Origin: Acidimicrobiia bacterium
GTDB taxonomy: Bacteria; Actinomycetota; Acidimicrobiia; IMCC26256; JAOSJL01
Assembly (NCBI GenBank): GCA_027494115.1
Contig: JAOSJL010000001.1
Location: forward strand, 2,209,218-2,273,217
Direction: 5' to 3'
Length of the DNA: 64,000 nt
The notes under the pieces are model-generated. The model worked only from the letters and a program-made list of their open reading frames with translations. It ran no database searches and was not told where the DNA came from. Made by a program: the position numbers and the translations under genes. Below, in pieces: positions 37,015-46,142 of this stretch (positions are counted from its first letter, which is position 1; each line of letters opens with the position of its first letter).

Positions 37015-38833
37015 TCGGCCTCGACATCGGCACGAACGCCGTCACGGTCGCCGAGGTCTCACCCGGCGATCCTCCCGTGCTGCGCACCTTCGGCCAGGTG
37101 GGGCTCCGCCCCGAGGCCATGTCGCAGGGCGAGGTGTTCGACCCTGCCCCCGTGAGTGAGGCCGTGAAGCGCCTCTGGCGCGAGGTGGGTCTGCCCAAAC
37201 GCGCCGAGGTACGGGTGGGGATCGCCACCCCGCGCGCCGTGGTCCGCCAGGTCGATCTCCCCGAGATGGCCGACGCCGACATCGCGGGCGCCCTGCGTTA
37301 CCAGGCCGCCGAACTGATTCCGATCCCTCTCGAAGATGCCGCCTACGACTACCTCGTGCTCGACCACTTCGAACCAGAGCCTCCCGAGACGGCCGAGGAA
37401 GCGGCCGAAACCGGTACCACGGAGAAGGACGCGGGCGGCGTCCGCATTCTTCTGGCGGCCGCCCAACGATCGATCGTCGAGAGCCTCGTCGGTGCCGTGC
37501 GGGGCGCGGGCCTGAAGGTGGGGGCGGTCGATCTCGTTCCTCTCGCCCTCATCCGGAGCCTCGGTCGCCGCGTGGCCGCCAACGGTCCCGGGGCGGAGGC
37601 GATCGTGTCGCTGGGTGCCGGTGTGAGCATGGTCGTGGTGCACGAAGGCGGTGTTCCTCGTTTCGTGCGGATGGTCGGAACCGGCGGTCGGGACCTGACG
37701 TCGTCGCTCGCCGAGGCACTCGACGTCCCGTTCGGCACCGCCGAGGCCGTGAAGCGCGGCGTCGAGGATCTGCCGCTTGACGTGGCGCGTGGTGCGGACG
37801 AGGCGCTCGCCCGGCCCGTGGGTGACCTGCTGGAGGAGGTCCGCGGCTCGCTCGACTACTACCGGGCCCAGCCCGACGCCCTGCCCGTTCTCCGTGTCGT
37901 GGTGACCGGCGGGGGTCGCAGATCGCCGGTCTCGACGACCAGCTCCAGGGTCTCGTCGACCTCCCGGTCGAGATGGCTCAGCCGCGACTCGGGTTGACGG
38001 TGGGAGACATCGGGTTCGAAGACGTTCAGCTCCCGGATCTCGATCCCTACCTCCCTACTGCAGTGGGTCTCGCTCTCGGTGGTCTGCCGAGTTTCGGGCG
38101 AACGGTCGACCTTCTCCGCAGCGAGAGGGGCGCGTCGTCGACGCGTCGCAACGCCCTGATCGCGGGCGCCGCCGCGGCGGCCCTCGCTGCCGTGCTCGTG
38201 GCCCTGTCTCTCTTGCGTTCAGGCGCGATCTCCTCGAAACAGGACGACGTCGACGACCAACTGGCCACGAACGCCGCCTTGCAGACCGAGATCGACGATC
38301 TGTTCGACGTGCAGCAGCGGGAGCTGGAGGTCGACGGGCTGCGCCAGCAGGTGGTCGGTCTCCTCGCGACGGATGTGTCATGGTCCGCGCTGCTCCAGGA
38401 GATCGCCCGGACGATCCCCAACGACGTCTGGCTCACCGAGTTCACCGGGCAGGTCACCCCCGCCGCCGATGCGGCGCTGCCCGAGGGTGGCCCACCGCCC
38501 GACACCACGGACGGCACCGCACCCGACACCACCGGCGACACCACCGGCGACGCGACCCCCGACGCGACCCCGGAGACACCGCCCACCCCCGTCTCCGCCG
38601 CGCTGGGTTCGTTGACGTTCTCGGCCACCGGTCTCGACTACCCCTCCGTGTCGGCCTGGCTCCAGCGCATCGGGGAGATCCCCGCGTTCTCGGGTCTGTG
38701 GGTTCCCTCGGCGAGCGCCTCGGCATCCGAGGGTGACGGGACGGTGCTCGTCGATTTCGAGTCGAACGCCACATTGACGACGTCGGCGAACTCCCGACGT
38801 GCTGCCGAATTGCTCGGAGACGGCGATGAGTAG
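36999..38833 (+). CDS. PilM-PilN fusion protein of the type IV pilus alignment complex (one frameshift)
   Basis: Residues 1 to about 360 are PilM, an actin-like ATPase (RLIGLDIGTNAVTVAEV, VGIATPRAVVRQVDLPEM, IVSLGAGVSMVVVHEGG, EEVRGSLDYYRAQPD). GGGGG at 37911-37915 must be six G, restoring VVTGGGSQIAGLDDQLQGLV. The frame continues through PilM's normal end (LPTAVGLALGG) without stop or likely start into PilN. That part has RTVDLLRSERG (degenerate form of the PilN N-terminal motif), a membrane segment (AAAAALAAVLVALSLL), a coiled coil and the PilN beta domain with a Thr/Asp/Pro insertion. About 611 residues in all. PilM normally binds the PilN N-terminal peptide, so covalent fusion is structurally plausible. 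Confidence 0.82.
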
Positions 38834-39557
38834 CCGAGTCAAGCTCGCCATCGGTGCCGCGGTCGTCGTCGCTGTCGTCCTCGGCTGGTTCTTCTTGTTC
38901 TTCAGCCCTGCGGGCGACGAGCTCGACGATCTCGACACCGATTTGAGTGAGGCGCAGTCCGAGGAGGCGGCGCTGACGTCCCAACTGGACAGCCTGCGCC
39001 GCCTCGAAGCAGAGGCGCCCGCTCGCGAGGCGACACTGCGTCGTCTCAACGCCGCCGTGCCGGAGCAGCCCGATCTCGATGTCTTCATCCTCGAGGCGAA
39101 CGAGATCGCCGGGCTCGCGGGTGTGGACTGGTTGTCGGTGTCGCCCACCCCACCGGCAGCCGGAGGTGCGCCCGGGGTGTCCGTCATCTCGCTGAGCATC
39201 GAGATCCAGGGAGGCTTCTTCCAGGTGCTCGACTACATCAATCGCTTGGAGGGACTCGAGCGCCTGGTCATCACCGACGGCCTCAACATCTCCGCCGGCG
39301 CGGGCGACACGGCGGCCGGCACCGACCCCGACGCCGAGGTCGTCGACAGCGGCACGGGCGCTCCAACCCTTTCGGTGACGCTGAGTTCGCGGATGTACAC
39401 ACGGGCCAGCGCCGCCGCCGGTCCCGGTGACCCGACCGCGGCCAGTCCCGAATCTCCCGGCACGACGGCACCGAATCCCGAGAGCACCGAACCGACGACC
39501 CCTCCGGATACCGACGCCCCCGTCAGCACCGAACCGAACGCCGACGGGGCGGTCTGA
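38826..39557 (+). CDS. pilO: Type IV pilus alignment protein PilO
   Basis: One membrane segment (VKLAIGAAVVVAVVLGWFFLFF), a coiled coil (ELDDLDTDLSEAQSEEAALTSQLDSLRRLEAEAPAR) and a PilO-type ferredoxin-like domain (FILEANEIAGLAGV, VISLSIEIQGGFFQVLDYINRLEGLERLV), then a disordered Pro/Thr/Glu tail. 243 residues, intact. The ATG overlaps the end of the PilM-PilN gene, so the two are translationally coupled, as expected for PilN-PilO heterodimers. Confidence 0.88.
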   Translation: MSSRVKLAIGAAVVVAVVLGWFFLFFSPAGDELDDLDTDLSEAQSEEAALTSQLDSLRRLEAEAPAREATLRRLNAAVPEQPDLDVFILEANEIAGLAGVDWLSVSPTPPAAGGAPGVSVISLSIEIQGGFFQVLDYINRLEGLERLVITDGLNISAGAGDTAAGTDPDAEVVDSGTGAPTLSVTLSSRMYTRASAAAGPGDPTAASPESPGTTAPNPESTEPTTPPDTDAPVSTEPNADGAV

Positions 39558-39566
39558 GGTACCGCC

Positions 39567-40204
39567 ATGGCTGCACAGGACCCCCGGCGACTGAAGATCC
39601 TCCTCGGCGTTCTCGGCGCGGTCGTGGTCGCCGCGCTGGCCTACGTCGTGCTCTTCAGCGGCGGGGGTGGGGACGACAATGCGAGTACGACGACCACGAC
39701 CGACGCGGGCCCGGACGCGACCATCGATCCCGGTGGCGGGACCGATGACCCCGGGAACGATGTTTCCGGAAACGACGTCCCCTCCGAACCCGGCGCCGAC
39801 GACACCTTCGACGTCTTCGCCACGAAGAACCCCTTCGAACCGCTCGTGAACACGAGTGGAACCCCGACGACCCCCACGACCCCTACGACTCCCACGACTC
39901 CCACGACTCCCACGACTCCCACGACCCCGGGGACGACGGGTGGCGGGGAGGGGGAGGCGGCGGAAACGGAGGTGGTGGGAGTGTGGAGCCCGTCGCACCG
40001 CAGAACGTGGCCCTTCTCGACGTCTTCGTCGCGGGAGGAGTGCGCAGTGCACGGGTCCGGGTGGGTTCGACCGTCTACACGGTCACCGTCGGCGAGGTCT
40101 TCGCGACAAGCTACCAGGTCGTGAGCCTCGAGGACGCGTGCGGTCAGTTCCTCTTCGGCGACGATCCCTTCCGGTTGTGTCAGGGCGAAGAGGTCATCAA
40201 GTAG
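39567..40204 (+). CDS. PilP-like membrane-anchored protein (frameshifted in a glycine linker)
   Basis: A membrane segment (LKILLGVLGAVVVAALAYVVLF), an acidic linker, then FATKNPFEPLV, which resembles the NPF/DPF turn of PilP. A (TPT)n linker (39860-39930) follows and then a poly-glycine stretch in which GGGG at 39945-39948 should be five G. Once joined, the C-terminal 70 residues read VEPVAPQNVALLDVF...VGSTVYTVTVGEVFATSYQVVSLEDACGQFLFGDDPF, a small beta domain like the PilP HR domain. About 212 residues. PilP normally contacts the outer-membrane secretin, so its role in a presumed single-membrane cell is unclear; the name is tentative. Confidence 0.6.
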
Positions 40205-40284
40205 CTCTCCGCACGGAGTCTCGCCGGTGAACTCCCCGGGATGCCGACCCGACCTATCCGAGCGGGGCACAACGGGCCGCCCGG

Positions 40285-40290
40285 TACTCT
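40285..40290 (+). promoter_or_regulatory. Candidate -10 box TACTCT for the aro operon
   Basis: TACTCT lies about 60 bases before aroC, in the only sizeable gap after the pilus cluster (40205-40351). A G-rich Shine-Dalgarno (GGGAGGACC) precedes aroC, consistent with a leadered transcript. I see nothing else in the gap. Confidence 0.4.
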
Positions 40291-40351
40291 CGGGCACACA
40301 GATCGTCGGTGGAAACTCTGTCGACAAGCTGGTCGAGACACGGGAGGACCG

Positions 40352-41503
40352 GTGCTGCGATTCCTGACGGCGGGTGAATCCCACGGCCCGGCCCTCACCG
40401 TCATCGTCGAGGGACTCCCTTCCGGTCTCGAGGTGACGCTCGACGAAGTATCCGCCGAGTTGGCCCGCCGCCGTCTCGGTTTCGGTCGGGGACCGCGGAT
40501 GCGCCTCGAGGCGGACGACGTCGAGATCCTCGGCGGTCTCCGCCACGGTCGCACACTCGGGTCGCCTGTTTCGGTGTGCATCCGAAACACCGAGTGGCCC
40601 AAATGGTCCGACGAGATGTCGCCACATCCCGGCACGCCGTCGGAACGGGCCACCCAGCCACGTCCCGGCCATGCGGACCTCGTCGGGATGCAGAAGTACG
40701 GCTTCGACGATGCCCGCGACGTCCTCGAACGTGCCAGCGCACGGGAGACGGCTGCGCGTGTCGTCGCCGGCGTCTTCGCCAAGAAGCTTCTCGACGCAGT
40801 GGGCGCCTCGGTCATCAGCCATGTGGTGGCGATCGGTATGGCCGTCGCCACCGCGGGTTCCCGACCGGGTCCTGACGACCTTGAGGCCGTCGACGCGTCA
40901 CCGGTGCGCTGTTTCGCCGCGGACGACGAAGCCGCCATGATCGCCGAGATCGAAACTGCCGCGGCCCAGGGTGACTCACTCGGGGGCGTGATCGAGGTCC
41001 TCGGCTACGGGGTGCCGACGGGTCTGGGCTCACACGTCCACTGGGATCGGCGGATCGATGCACTCCTGGCCGGAGCTCTCACGAGCATCCAGGCGATGAA
41101 GGGCGTCGAGATCGGCGATGGATTCATCGGTGCCTCGCGACGCGGTTCGCAGGCACACGACGAAATCCTCTGGGACGCGACCACCGGGGAGTACAGGCGC
41201 GCCTCCACACGCGCCGGCGGAACCGAGGGCGGGATGACCACGGGCGGTCTGCTCGTGGCGCGCGCCGCCATGAAGCCGCTCTCTTCGCTCAACCGCCCGG
41301 TGCTCAGGACCGTCGATGTCGACACCAAAGATGAGACGGTTGCCTTCAAGGAGCGCACCGACGTCACGGCCGTCCCCGCAGCCGGCGTCGTCGCCGAGAC
41401 CATGACCGCCCTTGTCCTGGCCGACGAGGTGACGCGGAAGTTCGGCGGCGACTCCCTGGCTGAGCTCACGGCGAACCACCGTTCGTTCGTCGCCTCGCTG
41501 TGA
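40352..41503 (+). CDS. aroC: Chorismate synthase
   Basis: FMN-dependent last step of the shikimate pathway. LRFLTAGESHGPALTVIVEGLPSG is the N-terminal signature, followed by RRRLGFGRGPRM, the central RPGHADLVGMQKYG and RASARETAARV, and GTEGGMTTGGLLVARAAMKPL near the end. 383 residues, intact. GTG 40352 has GGGAGG seven bases upstream. The stop overlaps the aroK GTG. Confidence 0.95.
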   Translation: MLRFLTAGESHGPALTVIVEGLPSGLEVTLDEVSAELARRRLGFGRGPRMRLEADDVEILGGLRHGRTLGSPVSVCIRNTEWPKWSDEMSPHPGTPSERATQPRPGHADLVGMQKYGFDDARDVLERASARETAARVVAGVFAKKLLDAVGASVISHVVAIGMAVATAGSRPGPDDLEAVDASPVRCFAADDEAAMIAEIETAAAQGDSLGGVIEVLGYGVPTGLGSHVHWDRRIDALLAGALTSIQAMKGVEIGDGFIGASRRGSQAHDEILWDATTGEYRRASTRAGGTEGGMTTGGLLVARAAMKPLSSLNRPVLRTVDVDTKDETVAFKERTDVTAVPAAGVVAETMTALVLADEVTRKFGGDSLAELTANHRSFVASL

Positions 41504-42063
41504 GACCCACGTCGCCCGATCCACCGCATCTCGTGCTGGTCGGCCTGATGGGTGTCGGAAAGTCGACGATCGGCGCCGAGTGTGGGCGCCGACTCGAGCG
41601 CCCCTTCGTCGACATCGACACGATCATCGAGGAACAGGAGGGCACCACCGTGTCCGAGTTGTTCTCGTCGCGGGGCGAATCGACGTTCCGCGACCGTGAA
41701 CGGGAAGTGATCGCACGCGTGCTCGCGTCGACGGATTCGCAGGTCGTCGCGCCCGGGGGAGGTGCGGTGCTCGATCCGGGGACTCGGGAGCTGTTGCGCA
41801 GTCAGGCGATTGTCGTGTGGCTACAGGCGCCGGTGGAGGTCCTGGTCCATCGGATCGGTGAGGGCGCGAACCGTCCCCTGCTCGACGACAGTCCGGCCGA
41901 CACTCTCCACCGACTGGAGCAGGAACGCGATCACGCCTACAGGGAGGTCGCCCACGTCGTCGTCTCGTCGGAGCATGGTTCGGTGGCCGAGACGACCGAT
42001 GCCGTGCTGGCCGCCTACGCCGCCACCGTCCGGCAACTCGGGGAGGCCGGATGCAAAGCGTGA
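41500..42063 (+). CDS. aroK: Shikimate kinase
   Basis: Phosphorylates shikimate. P-loop GLMGVGKSTIG (residues 15-25), shikimate-binding DIDTIIEE and FRDREREVIARV, the VVAPGGGAVL strand, and the lid arginine in GANRPLL. 187 residues, intact. GTG overlaps the aroC stop and the end overlaps aroB by 13 bases. Confidence 0.94.
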   Translation: MRPTSPDPPHLVLVGLMGVGKSTIGAECGRRLERPFVDIDTIIEEQEGTTVSELFSSRGESTFRDREREVIARVLASTDSQVVAPGGGAVLDPGTRELLRSQAIVVWLQAPVEVLVHRIGEGANRPLLDDSPADTLHRLEQERDHAYREVAHVVVSSEHGSVAETTDAVLAAYAATVRQLGEAGCKA

Positions 42064-43158
42064 CACTGAAGGCGGGCGGAGGGTACGAGGCGGTCATCGG
42101 AGCCGGCGTGATCGACCAGGCTCCCCGCGTGCTCGGTCGGCGCGCCCGGATCGCCGTTGTCACACAGGCCCTGGTCGCCGGTCACCACGGCGACACGCTG
42201 CGGCGGTCTCTCGGCGGTACCGACGCCACCGTGGAGTTCTTCGAGATTCCCGAGGGCGAAGAGGCCAAGTCTCTGCACTGTGTCGAGGATCTCTGCGGCC
42301 GCTGGGCCCGCGGGGGTCTGTCGCGACGAGACGCGGTCGTGGGGCTGGGGGGTGGTGTCGTCGGCGACGTGGCCGGGTTCGCCGCTGCCGTGTACCACCG
42401 CGGTGTCGACGTGCTGCACATCCCGACGACCCTCCTGGCCCAGGTCGATTCATCGATCGGTGGCAAGACAGGCGTCAATCTGCGGGAGGGCAAGAACCTC
42501 GTCGGGGCGTTTCACCAACCGGTAGGGGTCCTGGCCGACATCGACACGCTCGCCACGCTGCCCACGTCCGACTTCCGCTCGGGTCTCGGGGAGGTCGCCA
42601 AGTACGCCTTCCTCGGTGGATCCGATGCGCAGGAAGTCGCGACGATCCTCGACTGTGAGCATGACGCAGTCCTGTCACGCGATCCGCAGCTACTGGAGCG
42701 ACTGGTGAGCGCGTGCGTGGCGATCAAAGCCGCCGTGGTCGACGCCGATGAACGTGAGGCGACCGGCGACCGCGCCGTGTTGAACTACGGCCACACTCTC
42801 GGCCATGCGCTCGAAGCCGACGCTGGCTACACGTTGCGGCACGGCGAGGCTGTCGCGACCGGCCTCGTGTTCGCCGCCGAGTTGGCCCATGCCATGGGGC
42901 GTATCGACGCCATCGGCGTGGAGCGTCACCGACGCCTTGTCGCGTCGCTCGGCCTGCCGACCGAGGTGCCCGAGGGGGCGGAAGCCTCCGCCCTGATCGC
43001 GCACATGCGACGCGACAAGAAGGCAGCAGGGGGTCTCACGTTCGTCCTGGACGGGCCCGCCGGCCCGGAACTCGTCTCCGACCCGCCCCACGAGGCGATG
43101 GCTCGAGCTCTGGTCGCGGTGGGTGTGCGCGCCGGTGGCTCCGGCGTGCGGAGGCTGA
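42051..43158 (+). CDS. aroB: 3-dehydroquinate synthase (frame runs on past its expected end)
   Basis: NAD- and Zn-dependent first cyclisation of the shikimate pathway. Signature motifs are EEAKSLHCVEDLC, VVGLGGGVVGDVAGFAAAVYHRG, HIPTTLLAQVDSSIGGKTGVN, GLGEVAKYAFL, and the zinc histidines in LNYGHTLGHALE and RHGEAVATG. The family is about 360 residues. As read, the frame stays open to 43397, through 235 bases of aroQ. A TGA in the neighbouring frame at 43156-43158, four bases before the aroQ start, gives the expected length, so a one-base error near 43095-43155 is likely. Confidence 0.9.
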
Positions 43159-43162
43159 TCCC

Positions 43163-43609
43163 GTGGCGACGATCCTCCTGCTGTCCGGGCCGAACCTCAA
43201 CCTCCTCGGTTCGCGTGAGCCCGAGATCTACGGCGACGCCGACCTCGATGCTCTCGTCGACATCGCCCGCTCGGCTGCATCCGAGCACGGCCACGACGTC
43301 GAGCACCTGCAGTCCAATCACGAAGGTGCGCTGGTCGACGCAGTCCAGAGCGCGCGTGGACGGTGTTCGGCCCTGGTCATCAACCCGGGCGCGTTGACGC
43401 ACTACTCCTACGCACTCGCCGATGCTCTGGCCGCCTACGACGGCGTGGCCATCGAGATCCACCTCTCGAATCCCTCCTCCCGCGAGGAGTGGCGCCGCCG
43501 GTCGGTGGTGGCGCCCCATGTCACCGGAACGGTGGCGGGTTTCGGGGCCACCGGCTACCGACTGGCTCTCGAGGCGGCGTGTGCCCTGCTCGAGTCGCCG
43601 GCCTCGTGA
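43163..43609 (+). CDS. aroQ: 3-dehydroquinate dehydratase, type II
   Basis: The dodecameric type II enzyme. SGPNLNLLGSREPEIYG carries the catalytic tyrosine, EHLQSNHEGALVDAV the arginine-loop region, LVINPGALTHYSYALADAL the substrate asparagine, and VAIEIHLSNPSSREEWRRRSVV the histidine. 148 residues, intact. It completes the set aroC-K-B-Q, with aroE elsewhere in the window. Confidence 0.95.
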   Translation: MATILLLSGPNLNLLGSREPEIYGDADLDALVDIARSAASEHGHDVEHLQSNHEGALVDAVQSARGRCSALVINPGALTHYSYALADALAAYDGVAIEIHLSNPSSREEWRRRSVVAPHVTGTVAGFGATGYRLALEAACALLESPAS

Positions 43610-43644
43610 ATCGAGCCGCTCGATGAATCAGACGTGAATCAGAC

Positions 43645-44826
43645 ATGACGGGCGGTCGGCCCGCCCACGTCCCGGGGGCTCCCCTCGACACGGTTCCGCT
43701 GGACACGGTTCCGCTGGACACGGTTCCCCTGGACACGGTTCCCCTGGACACCGCGGGGCGTCTTCCCCGGCTCGTCGAGCGGTTCGACGAGATCGACGCG
43801 CTCGTGGTGACTCGCCTGCCCAACATCCGCTACCTCACCGGTTTCACCGGCTCCGCGGGAACGCTCGTGGTCGATGCCGACGGTGGGTCGCTGCTCTGCA
43901 CCGACGGTCGGTACGCAGAACAGTCGAGACGCCAGGTGGAGGATGCGGGCGTCGGCACGCAGATCGAGATCGCCGTCACGGTCGCCGAGACGCACGCGGC
44001 GGTCGCGAACCACCTGTCGGATCGTCGGCGTGTCGGTCTGGAGGCGCACGGCCTGACGTGGGCCGCGCAACGCGGCTACGCGGAGGCCTTCGGTCCGGAC
44101 CGCGATCTGGTGGCGACCGAAGGTCTCGTTGAAGCCCTCCGACGAAGAAAGGACCCCGGTGAGATCGCCCGGATCGCTGCTGCCTGCGCCATCGCCGACG
44201 AGGCCTTCGGCGTCGTGCGCGAACGTTTGGGCGACGGTTTCACCGAACGTGAGATTGCTCTCGATCTCGAGTTCGAGATGCGCCGACGAGGTGCGACTGC
44301 GGTGAGCTTCGATCCGATCGTCGCCTCGGGACCCAACGGCGCCATGCCCCACGCCCGACCCAGTGACCGCACGGTCCGGCACGGAGAGCTCGTCGTCTGC
44401 GACTTCGGGTGCATCGTCGACGGCTACTGCTCGGACATGACGCGCACGGTCAGCGTCGGACCGCCCGATCAACGTTCGAGAGATCTCTATACGCTCGTAG
44501 CGTCGGCCCAGGCAGCCGGAGCGGCCGCGGTCGCGCCCGGCGTCGACCTCATCGCCGTCGACGCTGCCGCACGCACCCCGATCGTCGACGCGGGATACGG
44601 AGAGCAGTTCTCGCACGGTACGGGGCACGGGGTCGGCATCGAAGTCCACGAGGCGCCACGGGTCGCCCGGACCTCGAGTGGTACCTTGCAGGTCGGCGAC
44701 GTCATCACGGTCGAACCCGGGGTCTACCTGCCGGGCATCGGCGGCGTTCGCGTCGAAGACACCCTCGCCGTCACCGAGGAGGGTGCCGACACCCTCACGA
44801 ACTCCCCGAAGGAACTCATCCTGTGA
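43645..44826 (+). CDS. pepP: M24 family Xaa-Pro aminopeptidase
   Basis: Metallopeptidase removing N-terminal residues before proline. After a repeat of five DTVPL-type units (residues 15-36), the creatinase N-domain starts at [34 protein letters not shown]. The catalytic domain holds the metal ligands: D in [18 protein letters not shown] (both aspartates), H in [15 protein letters not shown], and the two glutamates in [20 protein letters not shown]. 393 residues, intact. The stop overlaps the efp GTG, the common pepP-efp pairing. Confidence 0.92.
   Translation: MTGGRPAHVPGAPLDTVPLDTVPLDTVPLDTVPLDTAGRLPRLVERFDEIDALVVTRLPNIRYLTGFTGSAGTLVVDADGGSLLCTDGRYAEQSRRQVEDAGVGTQIEIAVTVAETHAAVANHLSDRRRVGLEAHGLTWAAQRGYAEAFGPDRDLVATEGLVEALRRRKDPGEIARIAAACAIADEAFGVVRERLGDGFTEREIALDLEFEMRRRGATAVSFDPIVASGPNGAMPHARPSDRTVRHGELVVCDFGCIVDGYCSDMTRTVSVGPPDQRSRDLYTLVASAQAAGAAAVAPGVDLIAVDAAARTPIVDAGYGEQFSHGTGHGVGIEVHEAPRVARTSSGTLQVGDVITVEPGVYLPGIGGVRVEDTLAVTEEGADTLTNSPKELIL
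43687..43746 (+). repeat. 15-bp tandem repeat, four copies, in pepP 5' end
   Basis: GACACGGTTCCGCTG, with CCG changed to CCC in later copies, occurs at 43687, 43702, 43717 and 43732 and encodes DTVPL. The 11-bp direct repeat TGAATCAGACG/A at 43624-43645 lies just upstream and its second copy runs into the pepP ATG. Confidence 0.95.
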
Positions 44827-45383
44827 ACGTCTCCACGAACGACCTCAAGAACGGAATGGTGCTCAACCTCCCCGAAGGCCTGATGAGCGTTGTCGAGTTC
44901 CAGCACGTCAAGCCCGGCAAGGGCGGCGCGTTCGTGCGAACCAAGCTGAAGAACTTCCGGACAGGAGCGGTCGTCGACAAGACCTTCCGGGCCGACGAGA
45001 AGGTCACAAAGGCCGTGATCGACAAGCGCAAGATGCAGTACCTGTACCGCGACGGCGCCGATCTGGTCTTCATGGACAACCAGACCTACGACCAGATCCA
45101 CGTGGAAGCGCAGCGGTTGGGCGACGCCGTCCAGTATCTGAAGGAGGGCGACGACGCGGTCCTGCCCACCTACGAGGACGAGGTGGTGGGCGTGGACCTC
45201 CCGGCGGCGGTCGTGCTCCAGGTCACCGCCACCGAACCGGGCATGCAGGGAGACCGTGTCTCGGGGGCCCGCAAACCGGCGACTCTCCAGACCGGCCTGG
45301 TGGTTCAGGTGCCCCTATTCGTGGAACAGGGCGAAAGCGTGAAGATCGACACCCGTAGCGGCGAGTACCTCGAGCGGGCGTGA
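44823..45383 (+). CDS. efp: Translation elongation factor P
   Basis: Rescues ribosomes stalled at polyproline. Domain I has [26 protein letters not shown], with the modifiable-loop lysine in PGKGGA. Domains II and III follow with the EF-P signature ([32 protein letters not shown]). 186 residues, intact. GTG overlaps the pepP stop. SecD, PilO and the PilP-like protein of this window contain Pro-rich stretches that could depend on it. Confidence 0.95.
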   Translation: MNVSTNDLKNGMVLNLPEGLMSVVEFQHVKPGKGGAFVRTKLKNFRTGAVVDKTFRADEKVTKAVIDKRKMQYLYRDGADLVFMDNQTYDQIHVEAQRLGDAVQYLKEGDDAVLPTYEDEVVGVDLPAAVVLQVTATEPGMQGDRVSGARKPATLQTGLVVQVPLFVEQGESVKIDTRSGEYLERA

Positions 45384-45387
45384 ACCG

Positions 45388-45783
45388 GTGGCTCCGAGGC
45401 GCGAGGCGCGCGAACGCGCACTGAGCCTCGGCTACGAGGCCGAGCAGCGCGGAGTGGATCTGGACGATCTGCTGAGCGACCTGCCCGCGGAGCCCGAGCC
45501 CTACGCCCGGGAACTCGCCGAAGGCGTCGCGCGGTGCCAACCGGAGATCGACGCTCTTCTCCGGGAATTCTCCCAACGCTGGACACCGGAGCGGATGCCG
45601 GTCATCGACCGAGGGCTCTTGCGGCTCGGCACTTTCGAGTTGCTGCACTGCCCCGACGTCCCCACGCCGGTGGTGATCTCCGAGGCGGTGGCCCTGGCCA
45701 AGGAGTACTCGACCGAGGACTCCGGGCGCTTCGTGAACGGGCTACTGAGCCGGATCGCAGCGGAGACGCGCGCGGGGGTGTGA
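45388..45783 (+). CDS. nusB: Transcription antitermination factor NusB
   Basis: All-helical partner of NusE on rRNA box[26 protein letters not shown] near the start, [16 protein letters not shown] in the centre and [29 protein letters not shown] at the end are the family signatures. 131 residues, intact. It follows efp by four bases, as in many Gram-positive genomes. Confidence 0.94.
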   Translation: MAPRREARERALSLGYEAEQRGVDLDDLLSDLPAEPEPYARELAEGVARCQPEIDALLREFSQRWTPERMPVIDRGLLRLGTFELLHCPDVPTPVVISEAVALAKEYSTEDSGRFVNGLLSRIAAETRAGV

Positions 45784-46142
45784 CCGTGTGTGCTGAGACC
45801 GTGTGTGCCGAGACCGTGGGTGCCGAGACCGTCACGCCCGAACGCCTCGAGCCGCCCCTCGAGGTCCCGGTCCCCGACGAGATCGATCCCGACAAGGAGG
45901 TCGTTCCCGACAAGCCGTGGATCGTGATCGTGTGGAACGATCCGGTCAACCTGATGAGCTATGTCGTGTGGGTGCTGCGCAAGCTGTTCGGTTACTCCAA
46001 GGACAAGGCCACGAAGCTCATGATGGATGTTCACACGAAAGGCAGGGCTGTGGTCTCCCACGGGACGCGCGAGAAGGCCGAGACCGACGTCGCCCGGCTC
46101 CACGCGCACGGCTTGTGGGCGACGATGCAGCGTGATTCCTGA
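45780..46142 (+). CDS. clpS: ATP-dependent Clp protease adaptor ClpS
   Basis: N-end-rule adaptor for ClpAP/ClpCP. The core starts at [48 protein letters not shown], with the ND turn and the helix holding the substrate pocket, and ends in the ClpC-facing strand. The N-terminal extension contains three CAETV-type repeats and an acidic/proline stretch. GTG 45780 overlaps the nusB stop (GTGA) and is my choice, but in-frame GTG codons at 45786, 45801 and 45816, one per repeat, are alternative starts. About 120 residues. Confidence 0.93.
   Translation: MTVCAETVCAETVGAETVTPERLEPPLEVPVPDEIDPDKEVVPDKPWIVIVWNDPVNLMSYVVWVLRKLFGYSKDKATKLMMDVHTKGRAVVSHGTREKAETDVARLHAHGLWATMQRDS
45783..45827 (+). repeat. 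15-bp tandem repeat, three copies, in clpS 5' end
   Basis: ACCGTGTGTGCTGAG and close variants at 45783, 45798 and 45813. Each unit contains an in-frame GTG, so copy number changes the number of possible start codons. Confidence 0.93.

Noticed and set aside
38454-40052. A 532-codon minus-strand frame opposite pilN, pilO and the PilP-like gene
   Set aside because: Same reason: Arg/Gly-rich shadow translation, with recognised genes on the other strand.
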